From Nicotiana tabacum (lineage: Eukaryota > Streptophyta > Magnoliopsida > Solanales > Solanaceae): 64,000 bases of DNA. Numbering within the stretch: position 1 is the first letter of the stretch; each line of letters begins with the position of its first letter. The stretch covers positions 108,693,157-108,757,156 of the forward strand of contig NC_134089.1 of the NCBI RefSeq assembly GCF_000715075.1. The letters run 5' to 3'. Below are positions 23,001-33,845 of this stretch, piece after piece. Under the pieces are notes generated by a model that worked only from the letters and a program-made list of their open reading frames with translations, was not told the origin of the DNA and ran no database searches. The position numbers and the translations under genes were made by a program.

Positions 23001-25129
23001 AACAACAAACAAAAGCATTCAGTTGTGGGTTGTGCTTTTCTTTTTATTACATAAATTAGGTTGCACCTTTTAATGTACTTTGTATAGGGAAATCTGGCAG
23101 ATTTAGAACGAGACAGCATAATCACTAACTTTGCACCATTTTCTTCCTTGGTTCTGAGAGTATTATCTAGATCGCAGTTTTAGGGTTATAGATGCTGGAT
23201 GATTCTTTAAAGTAGCATAATTTAATGGTTTTATTTAATGACTCCTGATATTTGTAGTTTCTGGTAAGTGATAACTAGGAACACTTGGAACATATGTTGT
23301 TGCTTGTTAAACTTTGTGTTGTTGGAGCCAAATGCCATTGTGTTCCTTGGGTTAATGAGCTAATTATGGTATCTGATACATTCTAATCCTTCCACAGCAT
23401 TTGCTTTCATCGTCAATGGACAAAACAGTGCGGCTTTGGCATTTGTCTAGCAAGTCTTGTTTGAAGATCTTCTCACATAGTGATTATGGTATGTGTATTC
23501 GCTCGAACTCTTATTTTCACCCTTCCGCTCCCCTGGGAGAAGTATTTTCGTGTAATGAATTTGCATAGCAGTGTTTGTTAAGAATATCATAAAGAACAAA
23601 AATGATCGAGAAATTACCTTGAATAGATATTATATAGGCTGGAACTTTTTCACTAATTGACTGATTGCAGTGTGCTCTTGATTTGCTTTCTTTGGCACAG
23701 TAACCTGCATCCAGTTTAACCCCGTTGATGATAGATACTTTATCAGTGGATCACTAGATGCTAAGGTTCGCATATGGAGCATTCCTGAGAGGCAAGTTGT
23801 TGATTGGAATGATCTGCATGAGATGGTCACTGCTGCTTGCTATACACCAGATGGTCAGGTGAGACTGTTAAACATATAGCTTGCCATGGTGTTACGTTGA
23901 ACCAACTGGAAGATGGCAAAAAACTACTACAATTTGCATCCTTCCAATTTTATTTGCTAACTGTTTTATTATTGTTTGAAGGGTGCATTTGTTGGTTCAT
24001 ACAAGGGGAGTTGTCGTCTTTACAACACATCAGGTTTGACATGTTGTCCCCCTTGTTTCCTTGTTCCCCCTCTTTTATCATCCTCCTTTAGAGAAAAATT
24101 AAGCACTCTGCATGCTGACATTTTCGACCTCTCTGTTTCCAGATAATAAATTGCAGCAAAAAACTCAAATCAATCTGCAGAATAAGAAGAAGAAAGCTCA
24201 CCAGAAGAAAATTACTGGTTTCCAGGTAATTCTTAATTTATTGCTGTTAGGTGCACTGGTTTTTGCCTCACTTGATCTTTAGTGCCTTCTTATTCTCCAC
24301 ATATTGTTGTTCCAAAACTCAAAAGTGTGCTATTCCCTTCTCATGTTAATGTGTGTATAGACGCACATCTTTCAAATAACCTCAATGTAGATTCTTTAAA
24401 TTCAAGCAGCATAATTTTTTAAAGGTTCTTTCTAGATAGATGAAAAAAAGATAAGTTTTTGTGCGTGATAGTCAAAAGCCAAAAGTAGTGAATTAGGGCA
24501 GGACCAAGGTAGTGCCCATAGGCTCCTTGGTCTTTATTGGTTGAAGAGATTGAAAGCTGTCACTCTAAGATGTACATCCACTAGTCCCTTCTTCCCAATT
24601 AAGATGTGCTACTTTAACTTCTTAAAGGTACTTTAAGGTAAAATACAACTCTGGCCAAAATGAAGCTAAAGTTGAACCTTCGGAGATTTGAACTACCTAT
24701 GCTACTCTTTGGATTGTAGGGAAATGGCCTTTTTCTGGCTAACTCCAAATAGCAAGTAGGACTAACATACACAACAGATGGAATAGTTGCTTTTGTCTGG
24801 ATGAGTTTGCTTTATGACCTTCGCATATTCTTTAGTTGCTGATAGTTTTTAATGAACAGTTTGTGCCTGGGAGTACATCAGAAGTGCTTGTAACATCTGC
24901 AGACTCGAGAGTTCGGGTGGTTGATGGTGCTGATCTTGTTCACAAGTTTAAAGGTACATTTAAACTGCTATAATTACTTTATAAATCTGGTCTGTTGCCG
25001 ATTGAAGTTTATAGTTAGTCCCACTTGACCAATTGTATATGACAGTCTAAAGCCGGAAAATCAGTTCTTTATCATCATACACAATTGTGATTGCACAACT
25101 TATAATGGTTTGTAGAGGCTATTGGGACC

Positions 25130-25160
<31 letters not shown>

Positions 25161-27128
25161 GCCTGCACGTTTCTCTGATGCACACCTAGGTGGCAAAGAA
25201 TAGAAAACAGTTAAAACAAACTTATCCATATTTGTGTGTCTCTGATTTGCTGTGATGGTTTATAATGTGAAATCGCATATAAAAAAGCAGCCCGGTGCAC
25301 AGAGCGTCCCGCGTTCACGCAGGGTCGCTGGAAGGGCCGCATTCTAAGGGGCGTGATATAAAACCAGAGTGAAAAGCATGGTGTAGAATGCGAGAAAGAA
25401 CACTAAATGAGAGTGCAACAGTTTCAATTTCTCATGTTTATCCTAGTCCATAGCTTTTCTGAAAAGATAGCGAGTTATTAAATAAAGTTATGGGAATAAA
25501 CATGAGAAATTGAAACTCTTGCACTCTTTGCTTTATGTTGAAGATATGGTTTACTAAATAATTAATGGATGTTGTAGAAGGTAAAAATTAATAATGGATG
25601 TAAATACTTCAATTCATTGTATTGGGAAGATATACAAGATTTAATAACTAACATATGTAGGACAGTTATGACATGCTACTACAATCTGTTGCCTCATGCT
25701 TTTTGTCAGCCATGCTTTGAAGTGAAAAAGAAAGTTGTCATTTTATTGTACTTTACCTGTTTGAAATATTGAACTTGGTTGTGATCTTGTAGATACTGTG
25801 AGTACGAATTGTGTCAAATATGAAATTGTGTAGAAAAGATTATTTTTCCTTTAGAACTTATCAAAAAGATAAGTTGGTTTTTAAAATTGCTTGGGACCTA
25901 CTATTTAAGTATCCTGGGTTTCTTCTGATCGCATCAGTTGGAGCATTTAGTAATAAACACAAGCAACAAATAATGAGGAAATGGTTAGGATATTCTGCAT
26001 TGAGTAGGACATGACCTACTCTCTCACTTCACTTGGTGGACCTTTGTTTTTCTCGCATAACCTGCCTGCTACTGTTTTTGTTGGATAGGTAGTTAATTAC
26101 CTCTACTTATGTTGAAATTTACCTATTGGATGTGAAGATGTTTGAAGTCAAATCTAAAGATCTGCTTAGATTTTCCTTAAACAATACTTTATCAAAAATA
26201 TGAAAAGAAAAGGAAGGAGTTCCTTCTAGTTGGAGAACAAATCTTTGAGATTCAGTGATCTTTTTCTTGTGTCCCTTGTGGTGCATTCTGCTGGTTTCAT
26301 TGCGTTTGGCCAAAACTTAGTGCCATAGCGCCTTGAGCCATTATTGTGTGTTGCACTCTGATGTTTCGTTAAACTGAGTTAATAAATATTCAGGAACCAT
26401 ATCCATGGTCTTTTAGATATAACGGAATTGTGAGATGTTCGTCATCCTGCACAAATTTTCACTTTTTCAGTTTCAATTTTTTCTGCTATCCTAGTATTGA
26501 GTTAGCATCAACTATGACAGGTTTTCGCAACACAAACAGCCAAATCTCAGCTTCTGTGACTGCTGATGGTAGATATGTGGTCTGTGCCAGCGAGGACTCA
26601 CATGTCTATATCTGGAAACATGAAGGTGATTCTCGGCCAAGCAGGAACAAAGGCGTTACTATTACACAGTCGTATGAACATTTCCATTGTCAAGATGTTT
26701 CAATGGCCATTCCTTGGCCTGGCATGTCTGATAATTTGAGATTCCCTTATTCCTCTTCTGGGGAACAGAATGGGCATGCTGATCGTCTTGATGAGGTTTC
26801 CACTGCCAACCATCCACCTACACCAATTGAAGAGAATGGCAACGAGTGCTCACCGCTGACATCTGGCTGCAGTAACAGTCCTCTTCATGGAACTTTAAGT
26901 GGTGCCATGAACAGCTACTTTTTTGATAGATTTTCAGCGACATGGCCCGAGGAAAAACTCCTGTTAGCTACTAAAAATCGTAGTCCTCGTGTCAGCATAG
27001 ACGCCAGTGTTGACTTCTCCAACGGTTCAAATCACACCAAGTCTGCCTGGGGTTTGGTCATTGTTACCGCTGGCCGAAGAGGGGAAATCAGGACTTTCCA
27101 AAATTTTGGACTACCAGTGCGGATTTAG
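20039..27128 (+). CDS. WD40 repeat protein, plant WDR44-like family
   Basis: Seven exons: 20039-21787, 23398-23488, 23701-23858, 23982-24033, 24143-24225, 24860-24953, 26521-27128. All introns are GT-AG and the joined frame has 944 residues. The in-frame extension upstream of 20039 has no ATG, so ATG 20039 is chosen. The N-terminal half (about 1-440) is acidic and Ser/Asn-rich, probably disordered, with the family's segment [16 protein letters not shown] before the repeats. WD repeats follow at about 456-490 (ending IIHVW), 566-600 (TVRLWHL), 606-645 (KVRIWSI), then three weaker ones, the last ending VYIWKHE. The C-terminal tail of about 150 residues is Ser/Pro-rich. WD40 propellers act as protein-binding scaffolds. 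Human WDR44 binds RAB11, but whether plant members do so is inference. The specific role is unknown. Confidence 0.9.
22485..22702. mobile_element. Stowaway MITE in WD40 intron 1
   Basis: A 218-bp element flanked by TA (22483-22484 and 22703-22704) with perfect 26-bp terminal inverted repeats starting CTCCCTCCGTTTCAATTTAT. This is the standard Stowaway (Tc1/mariner) end and target. No coding capacity; the ORF at 22417-22686 is incidental. Confidence 0.92.
25128..25156. repeat. Poly-C run joined to CA microsatellite
   Basis: 14 C residues followed by (CA)n in intron 6 of the WD40 gene; length is likely variable. Confidence 0.85.
25281..25360 (-). mobile_element. 5'-truncated Au-type SINE
   Basis: Read on the minus strand, the segment runs from ATCACGCCCC through GCGGCCCTTCC and CTGCGTGAACGCGGGACGCT to GTGCACCGGGCTGC and poly-T. 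This is the conserved 3' part of plant Au SINEs. The tRNA-like head is missing. It lies in intron 6 of the WD40 gene. Confidence 0.7.
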
Positions 27129-27903
27129 AGGGCCAAAAAGGAAGTCTCAGAGAGTTGATCATGATTCCACGCTGCTATAGCCAAGTTTGCGAAGTTTGTA
27201 CAGATATTGGTGAGATTTGTAATGTTAGTGATTTTTCTTTGTTTCTTGTGCTCGTGCCAGTGGATCTGGGACTAAAATAGGACTCTGCCTGACTAGGCAT
27301 TGTGAAGGGGATAAAATTGGAGGGGGGGAGGATAGATTATCTATCTGAATATGGGATAATAGAGAAAACAAAAAAAGAAGAAAAAAAGATACACCTTGGT
27401 TAGAAACCGATGGTTTTTCTGTAAACGGCAATTGTAGAGTTGAGAATTGTGAAAGTTTATTGAATTGAAACGAAATTCTTTGAGAATTCATTCAACTTCA
27501 AGCTGGCTGTGTATACATAAAGTCAGTCGAGCTCGAAGTGAATGGAATACCGTTGTCAGCATTTCTTGTCAATACGTTAGTAAATATAGAGAAATATGTA
27601 TGCTATTTTGTCTGTATGAATCATTTCTTCGACAGTAAGATTTTGCCTTGCACTCTCCTTTTTCCGTCTCTTTTCTGTCTTTTTGTAGTGTTATCGTACG
27701 TATGAAAAGGGTGTTTGCCTTGCTGTCGTTGATACAGAATCGGAACGAAGGCAAAGATATGTTTACCTCACATGTAATTTCTTCAAAATTCATAGATCAT
27801 CCCTCCTCACTTAAAATCAGCTCATGGCAGAATAATCTTACTAGCCTTATCATTTACGCGTTAAATCAATAATATTTTCATCATTCTACTTCAACAGCGT
27901 CAC
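27129..27903. other. 3' flank of WD40 gene
   Basis: Contains the probable 3' UTR of the WD40 gene. No further gene seen. Confidence 0.5.
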
Positions 27904-27906
27904 TAA

Positions 27907-28723
27907 GGGTGTCAATGGTTCGATTTGACCGGTTATTTTATAAAATATATACTTTTTCAATTATTTGTTATGTATAACCAAAATTAGACTTTTCGAAACC
28001 GTCTCAATCATGTCGATTTTTCTTCGGTATCGGTACTGTTTGGTTAATTTTCGATATTTTTTTAAAGTCAAGTAAAAGTAAAATGCAATAACATACATAC
28101 TTTTATAGGACTTAACAAAACTCTCTAGACATTTTACTATTCAAAGGGTGATGAATTAGGAAAACATGAAAGATGACTAGAGTTAGATCTATCAACTATT
28201 TTACAGCAGCGTAAAAGAAACTGAGCAAAGACGAGTGAAAAGATATTAATCAAGCAAGACTCAAGAATAAAGTCGATGGAAGATTAAATATTCAAAAAAA
28301 TAATTTAAATCATAAGAAAGGAAACATATTCAATACATTATAGTTTGTTACTTATAATCGCTAGAATACCTTATGTTTTGCTAGTGAATATGCTGAAAAT
28401 AATTTAGTTTCAATAGGAGCAGCATAATACGTTTGGGAATTAGGATTTTGAGTTTTAATTACTTGTTAACTTATAACAGTTTTCATAATTCCAAGACCCA
28501 AGGAAAAATTTAATACTTTATTATTTTTTAACTTAATATACAAATATATTTTTCATATATAAATTTATTAGGTACGGTTCGATATTTTTTCAGTTTATTA
28601 TTATAAAATTAAAATTTTACCTTAATTATCTGTATGGTTATAAATTTATATAAAACTTACGATTTTATTAAAAGAAACCGAAAAATATGGTACGATTGGT
28701 TTTTAAATATCGCTTAACACCCC
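27907..28723. mobile_element. MITE-like element with TAA target duplication
   Basis: The ends are inverted, GGGTGTCAATGG at the left and the complement of TTAACACCCC at the right, flanked by TAA on both sides (27904-27906 and 28724-28726), as in PIF/Harbinger-type MITEs. The interior is AT-rich with stretches related to GGTTCGGTTT-type repeats and has no transposase. Confidence 0.6.
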
Positions 28724-28726
28724 TAA

Positions 28727-29211
28727 GCATCACTTCAATCCATCAAGAAATTCAGGACTGTTCCTTTCACAAAAATCCCAAAGTACGATTCGAATGTTTT
28801 ACAAACGCCGCTGTAAAACTGAGGACTCGTTAGCTTGGCTTAAAACTTGAAACACACCTCAAGGCCCACGCAAACATGAAAAAGTGGACCAAGAACTTGA
28901 ATCGAAATTCCAGGTGTTCTGGACGATTCATTTAGTTCTCTTTCGCACTTTCATTAAACAAGACAGTTTACAGCACCAGCAAATTTGAATCGTTAAATTA
29001 AAAGAACGATTCAGTATATATATGTTCGATGATTTAGCCTAATCCATCTAGGCCAGGATTCACGATTCATAATCATTACGATACTTTTCAACTCCAGAAA
29101 AGAGTTAAATCCAAGGCATAAAACTTGGTAGTACAGCAAATTGGAATATATATTATATTCCAGAAAGAAAAATATATACTATATTATATTTTACACCAGT
29201 TTTGTTTCGTT
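28727..29211. other. Intergenic, downstream of LanC-like gene A
   Basis: AT-rich sequence, including the likely 3' UTR of the minus-strand gene. Nothing else recognised. Confidence 0.5.
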
Positions 29212-32200
29212 CTAACACACTAGCAGAAACACAAAAAACATCCACACATACAGAGTCATATCTTGTTCGTTGGAAGTCCTAAAGTTGATAGCCAGGGAAC
29301 TTAGACTCGGATGGTTCAACAAGATCCAGAAATAGATAAGCCATTCCTCCAATGCCTTCATACAAGGAGAAGGGATGATAAACGTATGAGCTCTGTCATG
29401 GAGAAAGCAAGCAAATGCTTTTGCCTTGTACAAGTACTCCTCTTTACCTGTTAGCCTGTATGGTGAAAGAAAGACATAGGCATTGCCACTTATTCCATGA
29501 CACAACCCAATTCGTTTAAGTAAACCTCGCCTCCACACTACTTCCCCTGCTTCTATAGCTGCTTTCTCAAACTCCTCACCACCAAAAACCTGAAAACAAT
29601 ATTGTTGTTGAAGACTCAACTGTACCCACTATAACATTTCAGTCATGCTCACTAAACTATATAACAATAAACATGGCAAAGTTATTTTTTTAGCTAAATT
29701 TAACCTGTTATTATAATAAAGTCACAAACTATCCTTTGCCACGTTAGAGTAAATGATTCAGAAAATACAAATTGCAAAAAAGTCATATTTCTAACTCAAA
29801 AGATAAAGATAGGTAACGTTATCTTTTTATGTATATATGCTACTATATATTTATTCCCTTTGACTTCTTCGTGTATTTAGTTCTTTACATACTGAAATAA
29901 GACAGGACCATGTTAATAATTGCAGCTATGTGGCAAAACTTGTTTTTTTTTTCCTAATACACTTACCTTAGCTGCTTTTGCAAGGGTAAGAGCAACACCA
30001 GGAGCACCATGACACCAATGGACAAGAGCATCTGATTCATCTCCTTCACTTGTACGATAATTTCCACTTTCGAACCGATTCTTTATCATGTAACGCAGTG
30101 TACCTTTCACGTCTTCAATCTCATCTGGTTTGAGTTCCATGTCCAGTAGAACGTGCATAACTCCAGCTAAACCATGAGCAGTTCCCCAGTACCTTTTCCC
30201 GTTCGACTCGTACATTAAGGGCGATTTCAGATTTTCTAACTTGGACAGTCTTCTACCTGACTTGATGAGTTCATTCACAACTGCTCTCTGTGAACAAAAA
30301 TTTAGCAGACCAAGTTTAGGCATGCACTATTGTTAATTAAGGTATGGAGGAGTTCATTAAATTCTTTCTTACCATATGGGAGAGGGATATGGTGCCTTTA
30401 CCAAGATGTTTATTTAAGAAAGAACATGCCCATAAGTACCCTGCTCTCCCATAGAACAAGTCATTTGGAAGCTCTATTGGAAGTTTAATCTGGAAACAAT
30501 CAAAATGGCAAATTAGTTAGGAAAAAAGACGAGCAGAGTACTATTTTTTTACTCCGAGAATAGATATATGTGAAAGAGCACTAAAATGTCAACAAACAAT
30601 ATTACTATACATTATTAAACCCACAATATTGGGTACCCTTGTCATATATCTAATTCCGTCCAAATATGTTTGCAAGTGAGATAATTGTATTTTCAATATA
30701 ATTGCATCTCTTTTCGGGGACTAGTTTTTATTCCATTCTCAATTCTCAACTTATGCAAGACTGTCTTGTTTCTATAATGGACCAATTCGTTAACATACTG
30801 CGGACCCATTTTCTATTAACATAATAACACCGAGCCCTTACTGTAGCCCACTTATACCGAATCAGTTGCTCTATTTTTGGTACCAACAATTAAGAATTGT
30901 TTTTAATACTGTATGATACTCTGATCTTACGCTTTGCAGAGATGTAAGACACCATTTCCCAGTACCATGACAAAAATATCGAATTTAAATCGTAACTGAA
31001 TCTCATTATCAAACTTGAAAGGAGCAAGGAGGAGGAGAGACTGGAATACCTCCTTGAATTTGGTGACAAAATCAGCATGTAAGTGATCATCACCACTAAG
31101 ATTTGCAGCAACAGCACCAGCGTGACCCGTTACAAATGTAGGTGCTCTGCGTACACCAATAACAATTCTAACTTCTTTTTTCTCTCCAAAATTCTAAACA
31201 AATTAATATAATCATGACAAAAGACATACTATTATTAGTTTTGAATAATGTTTGTGTGATCCAAAGATAATTCAGTTTCTTGCTAACGTATTATGAATTA
31301 AGCAGTAAGAACTTGAAAAATAAATTGCGACTCAAGTTCCAATTTTAACAAAATAAGAAAGCACAAAATGCAAGCTAGCTTAAGTAAATGAAATAAGGGC
31401 TTGTTTAGAGAAGGGTAATTTCTTTTTTCCTTTTAGTTGGGGCAACTTAAAGAAAACTAGGGCATAATAAAAGAGAAAAATCTAAATATGTGACATTGGA
31501 ATTACATTTTAGTTTCAGTCATGTTACCTTGTAATCTTAGTGGCCGTTTGGACATAAGAATTGTAAAATTCCCAAAAAGGAAGAAAGTTTTTTTTTCAAG
31601 TGTTTGGACATGAATATAATTTTGGGTTGTTTTTGAAGTTTTGTGAGTGAAAATTTTAAAACACAGGCTTTTGGAGTTTTTCAAATTTTCGAAAATTTCC
31701 AAAATGCATATTTGAAATTTTAAGAACAAACGCTGATTTCGAAAAAAAATTAAAAAAAATTAGAAAAAAGGAAAAAATTTCTTATGTCCAAACGGGCTCT
31801 TAGTCGTCTTATATCCCGTTTGGCCAAGCTGCAAAAATAAGCTTATTTTGAGAAGTGTCTTTTTTCAAAAGTGCTTTTCTCAAAAGTACTTTCGGTGAGA
31901 AGCAGTTTGTGTTTGGCTAATTAGTTTGAAAAACACTTTTGAGCAGCAATTAGTGTTTGGCCAAGCTTTAAAAAACTACTTCTAAGTGTATTTTTCTCAA
32001 AAGTGCTTTCGGAGAGAAGCTACTTTTTTCTGCTTCTCCAATACTGCTTCTGCTTTTCCTCAAAAGCACTTTTTTTTCCTTCCAGAAGCTTGGCCAAACA
32101 CCTCAAATTGAGGCCAAAAGTACTTTGACAAAAAAAAAAAAGCACTTTTGGCCAAAAATAATCTTGGCCAAAGAGGCTATGAGTCTCTTAGTCGTCCGAA

Positions 32201-32796
32201 ATTTATATGTCAGCAAGAAAAATAAAAAATTCTAAATAATTTTTAGAGAAGCTTTTTCTCCGTTTGTCATAGTTCTATTTTATTTTTAATTTTAATATAT
32301 TGTACTGAAATAACTTAACATAAAGTGACATAAATAGCTAGTGAGAAATTATATAATCGACATCTAACTTGCTTCGGAATATACCTCACAAGCCTGAATT
32401 ATTTCAGAGCAAAGAGATAGATCATCCTTGTTCCCTGTAACTTGGTATGATTTAAATAGTAGATAGGCAGTCCCTAGTGTACCAGTGTAGAGTGTGTAAT
32501 CATATACACGTCTTCCTTCAGCTGCCCATGTCTCCCTCACAACCTATATATAGGACGCAAATTAACACATAAAAATTAAATAATTCAGTTGGAAAAACCC
32601 CATAATAAATACAAGAAGAAAAAATAAATATAAATACTTCATCTTTGAGGTTAAGAGAATCTTCTTTGAGTCTTTTGGAAATAGTGTCATAAGGAAGAGA
32701 AAGAAGGTTGGAGAGTGAGTCTTTTGCATTTTCAGGAGGAGCCATTTCTTGAATTGAATTTTCAGGCATTTCGTTAGGGTAGTAACGCTCTCCCAT
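29212..32796 (-). CDS. LanC-like protein (GCR2/GCL family), C-terminus frameshifted
   Basis: Six exons on the minus strand: 32638-32796, 32369-32543, 31050-31144, 30373-30489, 29967-30287, 29212-29589, giving 414 residues. It is a paralog of the gene at 33846-37808 with the same exon layout. Lanthionine synthetase C-like family: seven GG-type helical barrel motifs and zinc ligands in HWCHGAPG (Cys274) and GLCHG (Cys319, His320), all present. In the last exon, after about residue 360, some 28 bases present in the paralog are missing. The frame shifts, and the expected end ([12 protein letters not shown] and on, ancestral stop about 29279-29281) is replaced by 54 unrelated residues ending at 29212. 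The exon 2/3 junction is the least certain, because its donor differs from the paralog. The gene is probably impaired or a pseudogene. Plant members were proposed as ABA receptors, a claim that was disputed; the enzymatic role is unsettled. Confidence 0.75.
31541..31797. mobile_element. MITE in LanC-like gene A intron 2
   Basis: Inverted ends: TGGCCGTTTGGACATAAG at the left and the complement AGCCCGTTTGGACATAAG at the right. Flanked by TCTTAG (31535-31540 and 31798-31803). Non-coding and AT-rich inside. Confidence 0.7.
31815..32177. mobile_element. Second MITE-like element, adjacent
   Basis: Left end CCCGTTTGGCCAAGC, right end the complement of TTGGCCAAAGAGG, with repeated AAAAGTGCTTTT-type inverted pieces inside. 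It lies between two copies of the 11-mer TCTTAGTCGTC (31798-31808 and 32186-32196). Exact ends are uncertain. Confidence 0.55.
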
Positions 32797-33845
32797 CTTT
32801 CTGCTTTGTGTTTTTTATGTCTACTATTGTTTCTGTTCGGTGACACTAAAGAAATGTTGCGTAAACTAGTTGAACAGAAAAATCTTTAGAACTATGTGGA
32901 GGATGAGATCACTATTTTTCTGGGATGCTCGTAGAAGCTACTAGGATAAGTACAACAAGTAACAAAGAAACGTATCGGTACTTGCATTTCTACTTACTAA
33001 AACATTGCATATATATGACTTGGCACTTCCCTGGACAACTTTTAACCATGCAGAAAGAGAAGGATAAAACATGTTGCGGTAAGTCTGATCCAACTGTATT
33101 TGCCACTACCGTGGAGCAATTTTTCATCATAAGATAAAAAAATTGTTGGGGGTAAGCCTGATCAAACTATCAAGAAAACAAAGTACGTGAATTAAAATGG
33201 TACTATTCAAATTTGAGAAGATACAATTTGTGACACTCTATTGAACTGTGCACAATCCTAATGTCACATTAAAGGAATACCTTTGGAGTGGACTAAACTT
33301 TTTGTATCCACCGATTTTACGAGGTCTCTGAATTAAAATGAAGATTTCTACTGCAACGTATTTCTATTTTTACTTCATAGGTGTGACTAATTAAGAGTAA
33401 AGAATAAATTACTGAAGCTAATAATGTTGAAAGGATAAATAAAAACAAAAGAGGAAAAGAAAAGCCAAGAAGACGATAGTAAAATCGCTAGATAAAAATG
33501 ATTGAAAAATTAAAGAGTTAATTAAGTAGTCAAATGATATACATCCACAATAGGCCTTTGCAAATACTTGGAAGAGGGAAATTTATAGGATATAGCATTA
33601 CTACTTTGCCCATGACAAGTTCATATTTGGGACAAAACTAGTGTATTTAATATTTACTTGAGGAAATAAATAGGTTAGGGAAGCTACCTAGATTAGAGGT
33701 GCAGAAAGCCAACTTTAATTTATTCATGTGCCCGCCCTTCCAAACAGAACCCCCATCATTTCCAGTACAAACACAAAGCTAATACATCCACATTAGGTAA
33801 AATATTTACATGGCTGATTCTACAGCATGTTCTGTATGTACAAAA
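32797..33845. other. Spacer between the two LanC-like genes
   Basis: About 1 kb that must hold the promoter of the minus-strand gene A and the 3' UTR of gene B. No ORF of interest and no clear repeat. Confidence 0.5.
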
